Origin: Lineus longissimus
Lineage: Eukaryota; Nemertea; Pilidiophora; Heteronemertea; Lineidae
Assembly: GCF_910592395.1 (NCBI RefSeq)
Contig: NC_088314.1
Location: 18,866,070 to 18,930,069 of the forward strand
Reading direction: 5' to 3'
DNA: 64,000 bases
The notes below the pieces were generated by a model. That model made no database searches. It saw nothing but the letters and a program-made list of their open reading frames with translations, and was not told the DNA's origin. This document shows positions 24,062 through 36,539 of the stretch, one piece after another; within the stretch, counting starts at the first letter, position 1, and each line of letters begins with the position of its first letter. The translations under genes and the position numbers were made by a program.

Positions 24062-24480
24062 AAAGCTAATTTAAGCATATTTTGCAGTGAGGTCTCTCTG
24101 TAGTGTAGAAATGCTGAAGCAAAATTTAAGCACAGTTTGCAGTGAGGTCTGAAGTTTTGCAATGAGGTCTCGCTGTAGTGTAGAAATAATGAAGTTAAAT
24201 TTAAGTAGATTTATCAGTGAGGTCTTAAGATTTGCAATGAGGTCTCGCGGTAGTGTAGAAATAGTGAAGTCAAATTTAAGCAGATTTATCAGCGAGGTCT
24301 TAAGTTTTGCAATGAGGTCTCGCTATAGTGTAGAAATAATGAAGCCAAATTTAAGCACATTTTGTAGTGAGGTCTGAAGTTTTGCAATGACTGAATGAGG
24401 TCTCGCTGTACTGTAGAAATAATGAAGCCAAATTTAAGCACATTTTGCAGTGAGGTCTTAAGTTTTGCAGTGAGGTCTGG
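24062..24480. repeat. Minisatellite, about 75 bp, about 6 copies
   Basis: Units contain GAGGTCTCGCTGTAGTGTAG, AAATAATGAAG, AAATTTAAGCA and TTTGCAGTGAGGTCT. Because 75 is divisible by 3, the 24162-24377 frame reads as 25-residue repeats (MRSR.SVEI.K.NLS.F). I take this as a consequence of the array. Confidence 0.9.
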
Positions 24481-24484
24481 GATT

Positions 24485-27400
24485 TGAACATTAGGTGCTG
24501 ACGTTTAGCATCAAATATTGTGCACTGCCATCTTTATGTTTACCTCCATTCATTCTCACAAAACCACATTTTGTCACTAAACATATGATCAGAGCCAAGG
24601 ACAAATAAACCAAACGAACTTCTAGTAAAATGACTCTACCAGCTGTGACCAAACTGGCAATATCCCTAGACTGACGGTTGCCAAACTTGGACATCTTGTC
24701 AGGATTGATGAGTAACTGCATTATTCTGCCACGGTAATAGCAAAGAAATATGTTAGCCAAGCTCCAAGGGGACCCTTCTGCCTGTAAGCCAGTCACACCA
24801 ACCATCTGTCTAATGACATTTTTCAACCTTGAAAGGGGATAAATGACACTCTAAATATGGCACTGACAATGGTTAGTTGCACTTGTGATAGAACAAGTGT
24901 CATACGGAATAAGGCTAAACCGAGGAACCAGTCACCTCTCAGGTCATTAGTTTGGTGAGGGTATACCATTTTGAAAGGTGATGAATCTGCATATGAATAC
25001 GCTAAGGCTTGATTTTGTGATAATTGGCATCGCTGTGTCAAGTTGAATGCCATCAATTCTGCCATTGGGGTTCCTCTTGGTATGAACCTGTGTATTATCT
25101 ATTTCCAGTCGAGAAAAACGCTCTTGCCTGCATCACAGTTTCTCAATGCACTTCCTTGACGATATCGCATTCCCTCAGCACACTCTCTTGGCTCCATCAC
25201 ATTCCCTCGATGCACCCTCTAACATTCTCCCTAATTGATCGCGAAGGCCCGCCTGGTGAAATACAAGATATGTCTATTCATCAATATTGATGTGACAGGT
25301 CCGCCAGCCCAGTGACAGCGAAGGTATTGGCCGTAAATACCCAACTATGATATGCAAGTGGTGTGAAATTGATATGATAGTAGGGTCAGGCTGGAGATGG
25401 AGTATGGAAGATTGAAGGTGAGAGGCACAACACTGATGAGGTGATTTGAATAATTTCGGGCCTCTCACCAGCACTGTGAAGAGGCCTGGAAGCACAGATT
25501 GTCATGCTTTGCCTTGCCTAAAGCAACGACGCCTACAAACTTTCCAGCAAGATTTAAATGGCTGTTGTCATCACCTTAAAGCACTCGGAGCGTTTTTTTA
25601 TCGCAAGTAAATGTCACAGAGTCGCTTGGTTCTGTTATTCCTAGACGTGTTCTAATTAGGTTTCTCGAGATGCTAAGCTGGAGTCTTGTTTAAGCTCTGA
25701 GGCTGTCTAAAAAACCTTATCATAAACCAAGACTACAATAGGTGTCAAGATTCTATAGAATAGCACGCACTTTTCGATGTTTGCTTCCATCTTTGAAGAC
25801 AGGGAAAAAGTACCTTGTCAGAGGACAGGAGTCTGCAACGGAATGGTACCCTCAGTGCCTCCCCCAGGAATTTCAACTGGAACTAGTACTTCCAAGATTT
25901 GCTTTCTGAAGCAAGATCGTCCTGCTTACCTAGGCTATGCACAGATGAAAATCATCGACTTTCAGATCGTGACAAAGGAGTTGTTGATGATACAGACCCT
26001 GATGCCAGATGGTAGACAATTAACTTGGAGTGTTGCACCAGCTTTGTCATGCTGCATATCGAAAATATGGTCAGCTGACATTAAATACGAGTAGGCTGTA
26101 GACTGGAAACTTTCATTGCAGACAGCTGCGGTATTTATTGCAGTGACAAAGGATGAAAAGAACACAAAATCCTTTATCAATACAATGGCAAATGTTTTAA
26201 CACAGGCAACTCTAATAACTCCTATTCTGACTATCAATTTTTGTCGCATGTGATAAATATTGCATATCTTCAGCAATACGCTTTGTACAACAAAGCTAAT
26301 TTGAGCAACTGTAACCCCACACTTTTCTAAACCTTACATTTCCCCACGTCAAAGGATAAAGAAGCTTGCTAACTTTCATATCTTTCCCCAGGCTTTCCCC
26401 TCCTTTGAACATGATACCCCAAATTTTGAACCAGAATCCGTTGCTGTCACTGAATAACCTAATAGACACACCTTGGTTGAAATCAGAACTCGGCTGATAT
26501 GACATAGTAATGAAAGGTAGGGCAAGATTCTCTTCTTGTCAGAAAGTTGGGGGGGTCAAGGATGGTGATTATAGTTGGAAATTGTATATGACTGTTCGAC
26601 CAAAAACATGGAAATGAAAGTAATAGAATGATACACGTTCCCATGGTAACCAGAACTGAGCCTGAACTTTAATTGGCCTTGCTCCCTGTTGATGCAGGAT
26701 GTAACTACAACAGATTGAAGGCTGGATACAGCAAAAATTACAAAATCAGATATCTACTAAACGTGCAAGGTGCCTCGATATCAAGGGAAGAGATACAAAG
26801 ATAATCCCAGGATTCAGGGCTGCTGATCGTTTTTTCTCACATGTGGAAAATCTATACATTTGGGGTCATACCAAATGCAATAATCCTTCTGTGGCCTGGG
26901 AAAGCATAATTATTTGATTTAGATATCTTTGTTTATATATGTTTGTGTTGATTATGGAATAATTCATAAATCCATTGCTTCGTTCAAACACCTCTCTAAA
27001 AAAGTAGCCTGTGCCATTCCACAATTTCTTCAATCTAATCCGATTTTTATCTGACAGAAATCTTTCAATGAAGCGTTTGACGCCTCTCGCACAATTCATT
27101 GAATATGACATAACTTAATCAATTCCACCCTTCGGCAACTATCATCCCTAAACACAACCAGAAGATTCGCTCTTAGTAAATTAAAACTAGAGAAAGTTGT
27201 TATCGCTGCATGTACAGTTTTAAGCAAAAGTAAATCGGTGATAATTTAGTGTCAATAGTGTTCATGTCGTTGGGAAAAGTTGGCTCTTTCTTGTTGTCGT
27301 TTGATGCTGAAAGGAACTTTCACGTCACAATTAGTCCTTCACAAAGAAAGATGGGAATTTACTTTAGTCCAATACAGTCCCTGCAGAGATTACATCATAA

Positions 27401-28010
27401 AGGATGCCACATCTTGCACATAATGGTGCGGCACAAATTAAAACTTTTTTATGAAAATTGCAAGAGGATTTCGCCTTTGTCAGTGTCTCTAATACCAAAT
27501 CTGATTAACCAAGGAACGGCCACACAGGTCGCCATTGGCAAACTTTTGTGATTGAATCCAAGATATTTTTTCCTCGCGCTTCTCACAACCTTCAAAGCAG
27601 CGACTGCACTTGCTGAAAAAGGCAGAAGGAGTGTCTAAGACTCTCAGTGTGCTGGTAAATGTGAGAATGCAAAAAAAACTAACCGCATTAAGGTCCTTCT
27701 CGTGTTTGACTCTGCACGGTCACAGAAATAACATGGAAATAACCAGAAGAACTCACCTCGCATTAAAGGATTCCTTTTTTCGAAATGCTTTTTCAGATGA
27801 CTAGGATGTATGGGACATGTCTGATGTACGTGAAGGAATTAGTTAAGATTGCCGTTTTCTCAAAAAAGCCGTCATAAGCAATTCTTGTTGGGCTAATCCA
27901 AGGTTTGTGTTGGGAATGAACTCTTTTTTCTTCATTTCCCTTACAAATTGGGTAAAAGTGCAAAGAGATTCCCATAAAGAGGATCGGAACTTGTGATCAA
28001 AAATTTTGTC
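24485..28010. other. Long stretch without recognised features
   Basis: 3.5 kb. Frames at 24491-24826 (minus), 25777-26094 (plus) and 25962-26276 (minus) have no identifiable domain or clean exon borders. GTGATAAATATTGCATATCT near 26250 resembles sequence near 1510 and may be a family C remnant. Confidence 0.45.
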
Positions 28011-28019
28011 ATTAACTCT

Positions 28020-28110
28020 ACAGGTTTCAAGGTCATATATTAGGCTCAAGGTCACAAACTTGTTCAAGGTCAAAAACAGAGTTGAAGGTCACATACAGGA
28101 TTCGAGGTCT
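28020..28110 (+). promoter_or_regulatory. Cluster of AAGGTCA half-sites
   Basis: TTCAAGGTCAT, CTCAAGGTCAC, TTCAAGGTCAA, TGAAGGTCAC and CGAGGTC occur about 18-23 bp apart on one strand. TCAAGGTCA is the extended half-site of FTZ-F1/SF-1 and ERR type nuclear receptors. The regular spacing also fits a degenerate tandem repeat, so function is only a possibility. Confidence 0.4.
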
Positions 28111-28550
28111 TTTGATAACTTGCCACAAACTAATTGGCTGCAACTTTACAATCCTAAGGCCAGATACTCAGAATTCTTTTCTAGAATCAAATTCTGAAAA
28201 TGTCAACACCAAAATTCCAAACTCAGTGAACTGAAGGATTTAGTATCGGGTCGATTTAGGGTGGGCTATCAACTTGTTAGATAAATGAAATCATCCTAAT
28301 CAATGCCACAGCCATCATTACGATTCTCACTGACAACATTACGACCTTGACATCATTAACGAGACCTCAGACGCAACACCAATATCGAGTTTCTTTGCGA
28401 ACACAATGCAAGTGATTTGAGATACGACAATTTGATTGTAAGTCAATCAATAACAGACGAAAGACAAGTGAAACACGGTGACATGAAAACACTACCAGTT
28501 TTTGAACGGTTTAAGATGTAGTACCGGTTGTTTTAATGTGAAAGAGTTTG

Positions 28551-28965
28551 GAACACACAAACGAGTACGAGTTGACACACTCATGTCTCAGAAACAAACG
28601 AGTTAACACTCTCAGTTCTCATGAACACACAGACGATTACGAGTTAACACATTCAGTTCTCATGGACACACAGACGATTACGAGTTAACACACTCACGCA
28701 CTCATGAACACACAAATCAGTAGGAGTTAACAGAACACATAGACGATTACGAGTTAACACACTCAGTTCTCAGGAACACACAGACGAGTACGAGTTCAAA
28801 CACTCAGTTCTCAGAAACACACAGACACGCAAGTACGAGTTCAAACACTCATCTCAGGAACGCACAGAAGGGTACGAGTTGACACACACTGCTTTTCGGA
28901 ACACACAGACGAGTACGAGCTGTAAACTCAGTTCACAGGAACACACAGATGAGTACGAGTGTGAG
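28551..28965. repeat. Minisatellite, about 43 bp, 9-10 copies
   Basis: Units contain AACACACAGACGAGTACGAG, TTAACACACTCAGTTCTCAG; internal indels give unit lengths of roughly 36-45 bp. Confidence 0.92.
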
Positions 28966-28969
28966 TATC

Positions 28970-30220
28970 ATGGGTTTTGAATGACTGAGATAAGAATCAA
29001 TTTAAAACACACAAAATTATCAGTATCATTTTCACATTTAAGTAGGACAAGGACAAACAATTCAGTCGAAAACTGCATAAGAATGTGAACATTTTAGATG
29101 AAAATGATAGTCTCATGATGAAGTATGAAATTCCTGAAACACAAAATAACAAGTAATTAGAATGCTGACAGAAGAATTCTACCATGGAACTAAGCCGATA
29201 AGAGCCCAAATCTCTCAAGGTATAATATTCGCTAGGCCTGGACATTGTACAAGAACATTCTAGACAAATATGACCGGCGGATTTCGTGAGAATAGATGAT
29301 TTATCGGATCACGAGCAGCAAAAGAGCCAATATCCACATGAAACTTTCATGATATCACATAAGTGCATTTCCACTGTTGAATTATTAACTCGTTTACCAT
29401 TAGTCTAATAGCTTAACCTGAAATATAACGCTGGATTATCAAACTACCGACTAAACAGTACTCAATACGTAACTAGGAATAATTTCACCAAAAAGGCAAG
29501 TCCAAAACTAGACCATGCTGCGATATAAAATTTGTCCCAGGGCAGAGCGTTCAGGAGATCAAATTCAAGCCAGTAAGAGGCAGGAAAACCTTTAATCCTG
29601 TCAGCATGAAAAAAGCATCATATAGTTTGAGATGGTCCCCAATTTGTTAGGAATACAATACACTGATTAATGGACAGTAAAAGTATTGTTCCCAACAAAT
29701 CTTAGGTGAAATTGGCACTAATACAATTGTACAACATTACGTCGCTACCTATAATGCTGTTAGAAAGAAATTTCTTCAACTGTCAACAAAAATAGGTAAC
29801 ACCCATTGTCATCATTTCTAGGCACAGCTCGGCAACTAAATCGAGATGAGATGCCGTAAACCCAGGATTATTTGCCTGATTTTTGCTTTCAAATTCACAT
29901 CGACAAATAATCAATAACATGGCAAAACAGCTCCTCGTTTGCAGTACAACAGCCACCTCTCTGCATTTTAGTTTCTCCAGCAGTCAATGTAAATCATGGC
30001 CTATAGCAACACTTTGACCGTCTTATAAAGCTAGTACCCACTAACGTTACAGGCACTTTTAAGGTGCTCTTGGATAAAATGCCTAAAAATATATTTGATA
30101 TTGTCGCCTCAACTTCACACCTAACTTTATGACTGACTTTACTTAACCCTCATCTAATATACCAGTAATCGACGTGAATAACCAAAGGCTTTTTCAAATC
30201 AACCTCATCCATCATCGAGC
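28970..30220. other. No recognisable feature
   Basis: AT-rich. The 28997-29245 minus frame is hydrophobic but unrecognised. Confidence 0.45.
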
Positions 30221-30224
30221 ATCC

Positions 30225-30370
30225 AGATACAAGCGATTCTTGTTGCTGTGACCTGCGACAATTATTGGTGAGATGAGCAATAAAAGATTGCTCATCTGCA
30301 GGTAACCCCGGTTTGATATTGAATGAAGGTCACAGCAATCACCAATTCTTGTCACAGGCACCTGTAATGA
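30225..30370. mobile_element. MITE-like family C copy with perfect hairpin
   Basis: Contains GATTCTTGTTGCTGTGACC then TGCGAC, shared with 1663-1810. It also has AGATGAGCAAT-AAAAG-ATTGCTCATCT (30272-30298), an 11-bp perfect stem, and an inverted GGTCACAGCAA near 30332. The GCTGTGACCTGC and ATTGCTCATCTGCAG blocks recur in order at 47.13 kb. Confidence 0.55.
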
Positions 30371-30424
30371 CCACTACAAACAAGAGATTTTTGTCAAACG
30401 CGATCATTATTACAGATTGCAGCA

Positions 30425-31685
30425 GCAAAAATCACTCATTTTTGGGCCTTCCTAAATTATTTTGCTTTCAGGGTCCTTTCACTAAAGCAGGGGCAAAAGT
30501 TTACCTCAGAACTAATTTTAGTTCCGAGATAATTTGAGAGCCTTCTTCAGCGTTTGTTCTGTGCACAAGAGAGGGTAATTTCTTTTGACCAGTAATGTAT
30601 AAAGGATGGATCTACATCGCTGTGGACTGGGAGGGTTCTCTATAGGTAGGAGAGGCGGTAGTATCGGAGGGAACTTGGATATATTATGTTCAAATATTGC
30701 CATGATTCAAAATAAAATAAAAATTTGCAAATCTTAAATGTTTAAAATAAGTACAGTAGGTCAAGTCTCACTTGTCAAAAACTGCTAATCAAAAATACCT
30801 TTTTTGAGTTCATAATATTAGTTTGAAATTAGAAATTAGAATTGCTTAACACAGTCAAAAACATGCTTGCCTGTTTGAGACCTGATTTGCACAAATACTG
30901 GGGCCATCTTTGCCTATAAACTCAAAGCCATTCCAGCATCACTGACAACATATGAAATCAGTCTTTCTCTTTATTGTCATCACTTTCATTCCTGCTGTTA
31001 ATTTCATCCACCCCTTCAAGAAATTCACATTCAGATCACTAAGATAATCTTAAAACCACAGTTGCTTTCATCGAAAACCTCCTTGGAGTGCCATCAGAAT
31101 GACTGAGTGTCCGGGATTTTTGTGCTGGGACGGCCGTTCCTATTCCACCCAGATACGCTGTAACAACCCTTTATTTCCCTTGGGAATTTCAACGTACCAC
31201 AATGGATACGAAAGCATCGTAATAAAGCACCACGGGCGCTTAGATGGGTGATAAAATCCCACAGGCGTTACGAACAGATCTTAAACATATAGTTCGTATT
31301 CATATGGAGGGATGTGCGATTATTTTATCATTATCATGACGGGACATTATTACAAACTGATTTATAGTTTTTTGGCAAATTGTTGTTGTTTAAAAGCACT
31401 TTCATGAGGTCAACCTACTTTACATCTTGTCTATCCATGCCGCATAAAATTCAGTGCAAAGACATTATCGGAAATCATGGGGCTATATCTTCACAAAACA
31501 GATGTTATCTCACGTTCAGGGTAGTCAAATGTGTAACTCTTTTGTATTTTTAAAACGACAGGAGGACATTTTCTTTAATGATTCTAGGATGCAATTTAAG
31601 AGCTAGGAATCTTCGTAGGCTATTCTTTCTCAACTCTTCCATCCATTTCTGGTTTTCAAGCAATATTTCCACCTCTACAGCACCC
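30425..31685. other. No recognisable feature
   Basis: AT-rich; no gene or strong repeat seen. Confidence 0.45.
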
Positions 31686-31689
31686 TGCA

Positions 31690-31860
31690 AATGAGAGATT
31701 CTTGTTGCAGCGACATGCAATATTTATCGCCTGACACCAAAATCTCATAGTAGGTACCAACAACAATTGTACACTGCTTCGACCTCTGATCAGTTTCAAA
31801 CCAGATTGGTTTAATGAGTCTTTATATCGCTCATACTAGTGATAATAATTGCATGTTTCT
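31690..31860. mobile_element. MITE-like family C copy, diverged
   Basis: Left end AAATGAGAGATTCTTGTTGC then AGCGACATGCAATATTTATCGC. The right part has ATCGCTCATACTAGTGATAA and TAATTGCATGTTTCT, mirroring the ATCGCTGTGATAAATATTGC motif near 1505. Confidence 0.4.
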
Positions 31861-32414
31861 ACAACGACTTTCGATTAACAAGATATTTTTTAGATCAAAT
31901 CCTCTAAGAAATTGACAAGTGAGACTGGACCCAGTGATTTGTGACGAAATCAAAATCAACATATATTGAAATAGTAGCATTTAGGCTATGCCAAAACCAG
32001 ACCTAAATAAAAAATTCTCACTACCAATAATGGAATCAAATTTTACTACCATCTCATTGGTTGACTTTAAAGCCAATGACATTTGACAAACCAGTGTAAC
32101 TAAAGAAATGCCCGTAATCTGGTCATAATATTTCATTAAAACGCAATAATTTCAGCTGAAATTGACAGAGGGTTAATTGGTGCAGGTGGTGCTATGTGAG
32201 GTGCTAGTGCAGAAATTGATAAGGTGCCGGGTGAAAAACTACACACATCACAAAGTTGTGAAATCATGGCACGGTGAACTATCAAAGATGGAATTTGAAT
32301 TTGAAACTAGTGACTGGATGCTGCGGTGCTAGAAGCGGGTTGTGATTGGTCAGTTGATGGAAAGGCTGAAGACGACTTTCATACAATTTTTAGCTTTACT
32401 GATCCTACCTTGTG

Positions 32415-32780
32415 CATTTCATAATATCTACATCAGATGTCATGTATTTCATGATATCGACACTGTTTAATTGTATTTCATGATATTGACATGCCATGCT
32501 GTGTATTTCATGAAATCAACACAACACGTTGTGTATTTCCTGTGACCTAGATCCAATGTTGTGTATATTTCAAAAAATTTACATAGTTTTTGTATTGCAT
32601 GGAATCAACATATTGTCTATTTCTTGAAATTGACACACTATCTTGTGTATTTTATGAAATCAACATCTAGTATTTCATTAAATCGACATCCTATGTTGAA
32701 TTGTGTATTTCATGAAATCTACATCGCATGTTGTGTATTTCATGAAATCGAGATCCTATGTTGTTAACTTCACAAAATGG
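32415..32780. repeat. Minisatellite, about 30 bp, about 11 copies
   Basis: Units read TTGTGTATTTCATGAAATC plus ACATC(C/G)(T/A)ATG with many substitutions. The stop-rich repeat explains the 32561-32767 frame (repeated VFHEI). Confidence 0.92.
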
Positions 32781-32789
32781 ACACACACA

Positions 32790-32834
32790 GTTCCTGTTCA
32801 TGTACACTGTACATACACTGTACATTACAGGAAC
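32790..32834. repeat. 45-bp hairpin
   Basis: GTTCCTGT (32790-32797) and ATGTACA (32800-32806) pair with TGTACAT (32819-32825) and ACAGGAAC (32827-32834). The 12-bp loop carries another CTGTACA. It lies 10 bp past the minisatellite end. Confidence 0.75.
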
Positions 32835-33124
32835 CTTTGAAAAATTCCAATGTCAAGGAAACTGAATGAAATAAGAAGTTGTATCTTAGCAATCAATTTC
32901 TCTCAAGATTGTTTCGAATCTTTTGCAAAACGCTTTTTGACACAACATCTGTGCTCATTGAAAGCCATCTTGTGTTAACTCGATTTATAGATTTTAATCT
33001 CTTCTTTTCAGGATCAGCAAAGCAAGAGTGTATAAAAGTCCTCGCCTAAGGTTACGGAAATGAACCATGCAGGATGCAAGACGGGTTAGGAATAGTGTGT
33101 GCACAGAGCTTCTAGCCAATACTA

Positions 33125-33172
33125 AGGTCAAGGCTGTTCTAGCAAGGTCAAGGTCATCAACTCAAGGTCATT
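33125..33172 (+). promoter_or_regulatory. AAGGTCA half-site cluster
   Basis: AAGGTCAAGG, CAAGGTCAAGGTCA and CTCAAGGTCA occur within 48 bp, including a direct repeat AAGGTCAAGGTCA. Nuclear-receptor-type motif; related tracts in the window lie in repeats, so function is uncertain. Confidence 0.35.
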
Positions 33173-33937
33173 TCAATGCCGTTGATTTGCTTGTTAAAGC
33201 TCAATGCCTAAGAAGATGATCCACATTATCCGTTCTCACCAGGTCGTGTCTATAATTAGAATTTAACGTTTTGAAGAATATAGATTTCTTATGAAAATAA
33301 AGTATTGGAGAAAATCATGGTTTGCATGTACGCTTAACTTCTTTAAAACATGGTTACTATTTCCAAATTGACGATATCTGCCATAGTCTAATCAGTTACA
33401 GGTGCACCTGGCAAAAAAAGGTGCATTGTCAAGTGCATTTTCGTATAAAGTATACTTCAAGGATCGATCATGTATCCAAGACAGTTTTGGGTGATCTAAC
33501 AGCCAAAAAAGTGTGGACTGATGTCCATCCATTACAGTCCTAGCAGGATATTGTTTTGTACATAGGAGCAGTCAGAGCTTTTTTTGTCTTCCATTTCCCG
33601 TCCTTGCTCAAGTGTACGCAAAGCATCTGAAACCAACTGCCGTTTAACACGTGTTTACAATATGGTATCATTTTTACAATATCACGTCCATGATAACACA
33701 TCAAAAATATTCATTGCAACAGGATGACACGACAGTGCAATCTACAATTTTCAGTTGCATGTGGATTGACAGAACTAAATTGTTACGACCAGTACGAATC
33801 ATCACGCAGTGAAAAGGCTATCATCTAAGACGTTTACAATGGTACCCAAGATGCATTTCAGTTAAGGAGAAATACGCAAGGCCAGAAAAGTCGTTACTTC
33901 AAATTATCGAAAATCCACTTTCTGGGGTTCTGTGTTT

Positions 33938-34046
33938 TGATTGGTTGAAAATAACCAATCAGAACCAGTGTTTTGACCACTTGATCTTTGTATTCTCACT
34001 GGTTAACTAAAAACAATACTGCATTTTGATTGGCTAATACCAATCA
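33938..34046. repeat. Two inverted CCAAT pairs
   Basis: TGATTGGTT-GAAAAT-AACCAATCA (33938-33961) and TGATTGG-CTAATA-CCAATCA (34027-34046) each have 6-bp loops and the same TTTTGATTGG left context. They form a tandem of mini-hairpins built on the CCAAT box. Confidence 0.75.
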
Positions 34047-34049
34047 ATC

Positions 34050-35330
34050 AAATTACAGTAATAAATTGAAGAGTTTCATCGCAAAATAGGATATGCCCCA
34101 CATCCAACATTTCGGAGTCAGCCATACCATGCCTTGTCCATATAATGTCCGATCTGCCTGCCTAATTTCAGAGCAATGGGCCAACAGTAAAACGTTTATA
34201 ATAAAAAAAGGTAAAAACAATTTCAATGCACTTTCAGTGAAGATCAAAACTTTGAAACCATTTTTCTCAACATGGAAAAACAGATATATCTAATTTTGCA
34301 AGAAAACTATTCAAATATTCTAACAAAAAAATAGGTATACTGTCAGGAATTACTGATGAGAACCCTAGAAAGTGACATTTTCAAGCAATTGAGGTAACAC
34401 TCCTCCCTACCCTTTGATATTTCCAGATATTTCTGATAAACAGTACACACCAATTGTAAATGTAACCCTTTTATCTAGCACACCAGTTTTACATTGTTAA
34501 AGGGGCAATGGCTGTTTAAAAACTTTAAAGGGGAGAGGCATTAACATCAGTCAACATGTATCTCTGTGATTTTGGGGTAGAGTCCCAGACACATGCAGCA
34601 ATTAGATAGACCAGAGTGGCAACTCTAAAACAACTCGAAAATCTGAAATATTTTTCTTTTTTTCATTCTTGTTACTTGGAATTTGTTTCGTTTTTCTTGA
34701 ATAAAACTTTGAAATTATTTGTTATGCCTTTTTAGTTTTACTTTTTGAATTCCACAAAATAATAAGAGGGAAACTAGTACTCTTTTCAAATTCAATTTCA
34801 TTCATTTGCAACTTAAAACATATCATGTTTGGGACACAAGGCCTGCGACAGCCTGGTTTTTATTACTTTTATCGGAGTCAATCTCTACTTGCTTTTATGA
34901 CTGTCACATGCATTCTAACATGTTTCACCAGTCAAGGATGATGATCATAACAATCATACCAACACATTTGTCGCCCTTCCACGTCATTTACATCGTTCAT
35001 AGGGAAATTTATATCATTATGATAACATTTTATAAACAGCCGGTGGCAATTCTGTTTGTATTCATATTTGTTCAGTTTAAAAGGGTTACTGTTACAATGA
35101 CCGGAATGGTGTAGTAAAAGTGTGTGAGGCAAGCAATAATATCCATTTCAACAGCAATTCTATTTTCTGTTTATGTAACTTTGCAATGATTAACAGATTT
35201 AGTTCTTGTCAGACAACTGAATTCAAATCAATTCCTTAACACCCCTACCTCCTCGCCAACCACTGATCTGATTCATGGGTATATATATTTCTCACTCTTA
35301 TGTCCTTGTTCAAAAAGCCAATGGCAGCCC
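34050..35330. other. No recognisable feature
   Basis: AT-rich; TTAAAGGGG occurs twice near 34498 and 34530. The 34806-35114 frame has no known domain. Confidence 0.45.
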
Positions 35331-35339
35331 AATTAGGGA

Positions 35340-35525
35340 TAAAACTTGAAACCTGAAGCAATCAGAACTCCTTCAAATGAAGTGAATACCCATTTAAAAA
35401 CCTCGGAGGCTGTTTTCTGGAAAACAAAGGACAGACTCCCGCCCTTGAAATTGGCATTCACTTTCTTTTGAAAGAATTCTACTTGCTCACAGATTTCAAG
35501 TTCTAGCCAAAATTGTAGTCACCAA
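35340..35525. mobile_element. MITE family A copy, worn ends
   Basis: Shares AACCTGAAG.AATCAGAACTC, GTTTTCTGGAAAACAAAGGA, AGACTCCC, GAAATTGGCATTCACTTTC and CAAGTTCTAGCCAAAATTG with the other family A copies. Terminal AGGTTGA and TTAA are not preserved. Confidence 0.7.
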
Positions 35526-35529
35526 CAGA

Positions 35530-36390
35530 AACATGGAGGAACCATCTCGCCCTTTTCATTCAATTTCCATTTATTCAATTTCTGACATAGTATAAAATGT
35601 TATTTGGTGACATTTCCTTATAATATTATATACATTATTACTTCTTGCCACACAAACTCACTTTGCAACATTCCTGCTGATGTATACCACATCTTACAGA
35701 CAAAATACCATCCATTCCTGGACAATACTAGCAGTTTACCATATAACCGTGAAAATCTCCCAGGAATTGATTCTCCATCTAGCCATGTCATACCTGACAA
35801 ACAGGCAACATGTCATTAAGCCATGGTTAACCCTTACATACCCATCAGAAAAACCCACTTGGCTCTGCCACACACTGTGGGTGAACTTATATTCCAGTAC
35901 ACCATACTTCTGTGGAAACATCACCAGCTTTGCCATACAATGGTGCCAAACATTTCTTAGACATTAGGAATGAGCTGATAGCACATGATGTGCCACACAT
36001 AACTGAATGGTAAGCCGATATGCACTTGACAATGCCAGAGCTACTCGTGTCTAATTGGCATGCCGCCTGTTCATCAGTTGTGCCTCGGTTCGATGGAAAC
36101 TCAATTCTCTGGGAGTGGTAATGGTATTTTACACCTCAATGCATCCAAACATACATCTATAAACATTCCTCGTTTATATGTAAGTATCTCGGCTACATGA
36201 GACAAACAAATTGTTTAAAAAAACTTCTGTCGTATTTTTTAAATTTTCAATTTCTGATCGTGTTCCTCCATATTAAACATTTTAAAAAAAATTCATATAG
36301 GTTCAAAACCAGAATTTCATGTAATGCTGTTTTTTTTTAAATTTCATTGTCAAGGTGGACAAAAAATTCGAGCAATTATGAAGTTGTTTA
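35530..36390. other. No recognisable feature
   Basis: Overlapping frames near 35604-35967 have no motif. Ordinary AT-rich DNA. Confidence 0.4.
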
Positions 36391-36393
36391 TTT

Positions 36394-36533
36394 ACACTGT
36401 CACATGTAATAGTGAAGTTCTTAACTTTAAGCACACTTTGGACACTGCATGGTTTCTTTACTTTCCTTTGACATGTTTAATTTCAACTTAAGTGACCAAT
36501 ACTTCTATTGTTCATTAGAACATGTGACAGTGT
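36394..36533. mobile_element. Candidate small inverted-repeat element
   Basis: ACACTGTCACATGT (36394-36407) is perfectly inverted at 36520-36533, 140 bp end to end. No convincing target-site duplication was seen, so transposition is a hypothesis. Confidence 0.4.
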
Positions 36534-36539
36534 TTGATT

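Noticed and set aside
24162-24377. 25-residue-repeat protein
   Set aside because: The 75-bp tandem unit is a multiple of three; units outside the frame are interrupted and no start or splice context supports expression.
25777-26094. 105-residue plus-strand frame
   Set aside because: No recognised motif, Kozak or promoter; an overlapping antisense frame is also open.
28010-28110. CRISPR-like regular repeats
   Set aside because: Repeats are only 8-10 bp, spacers vary in relation, and the window is eukaryotic.
33029-33080. TATAAAAG with ATG 30 bp downstream
   Set aside because: The frame stops after 8 codons and no initiator or other promoter motif accompanies it.
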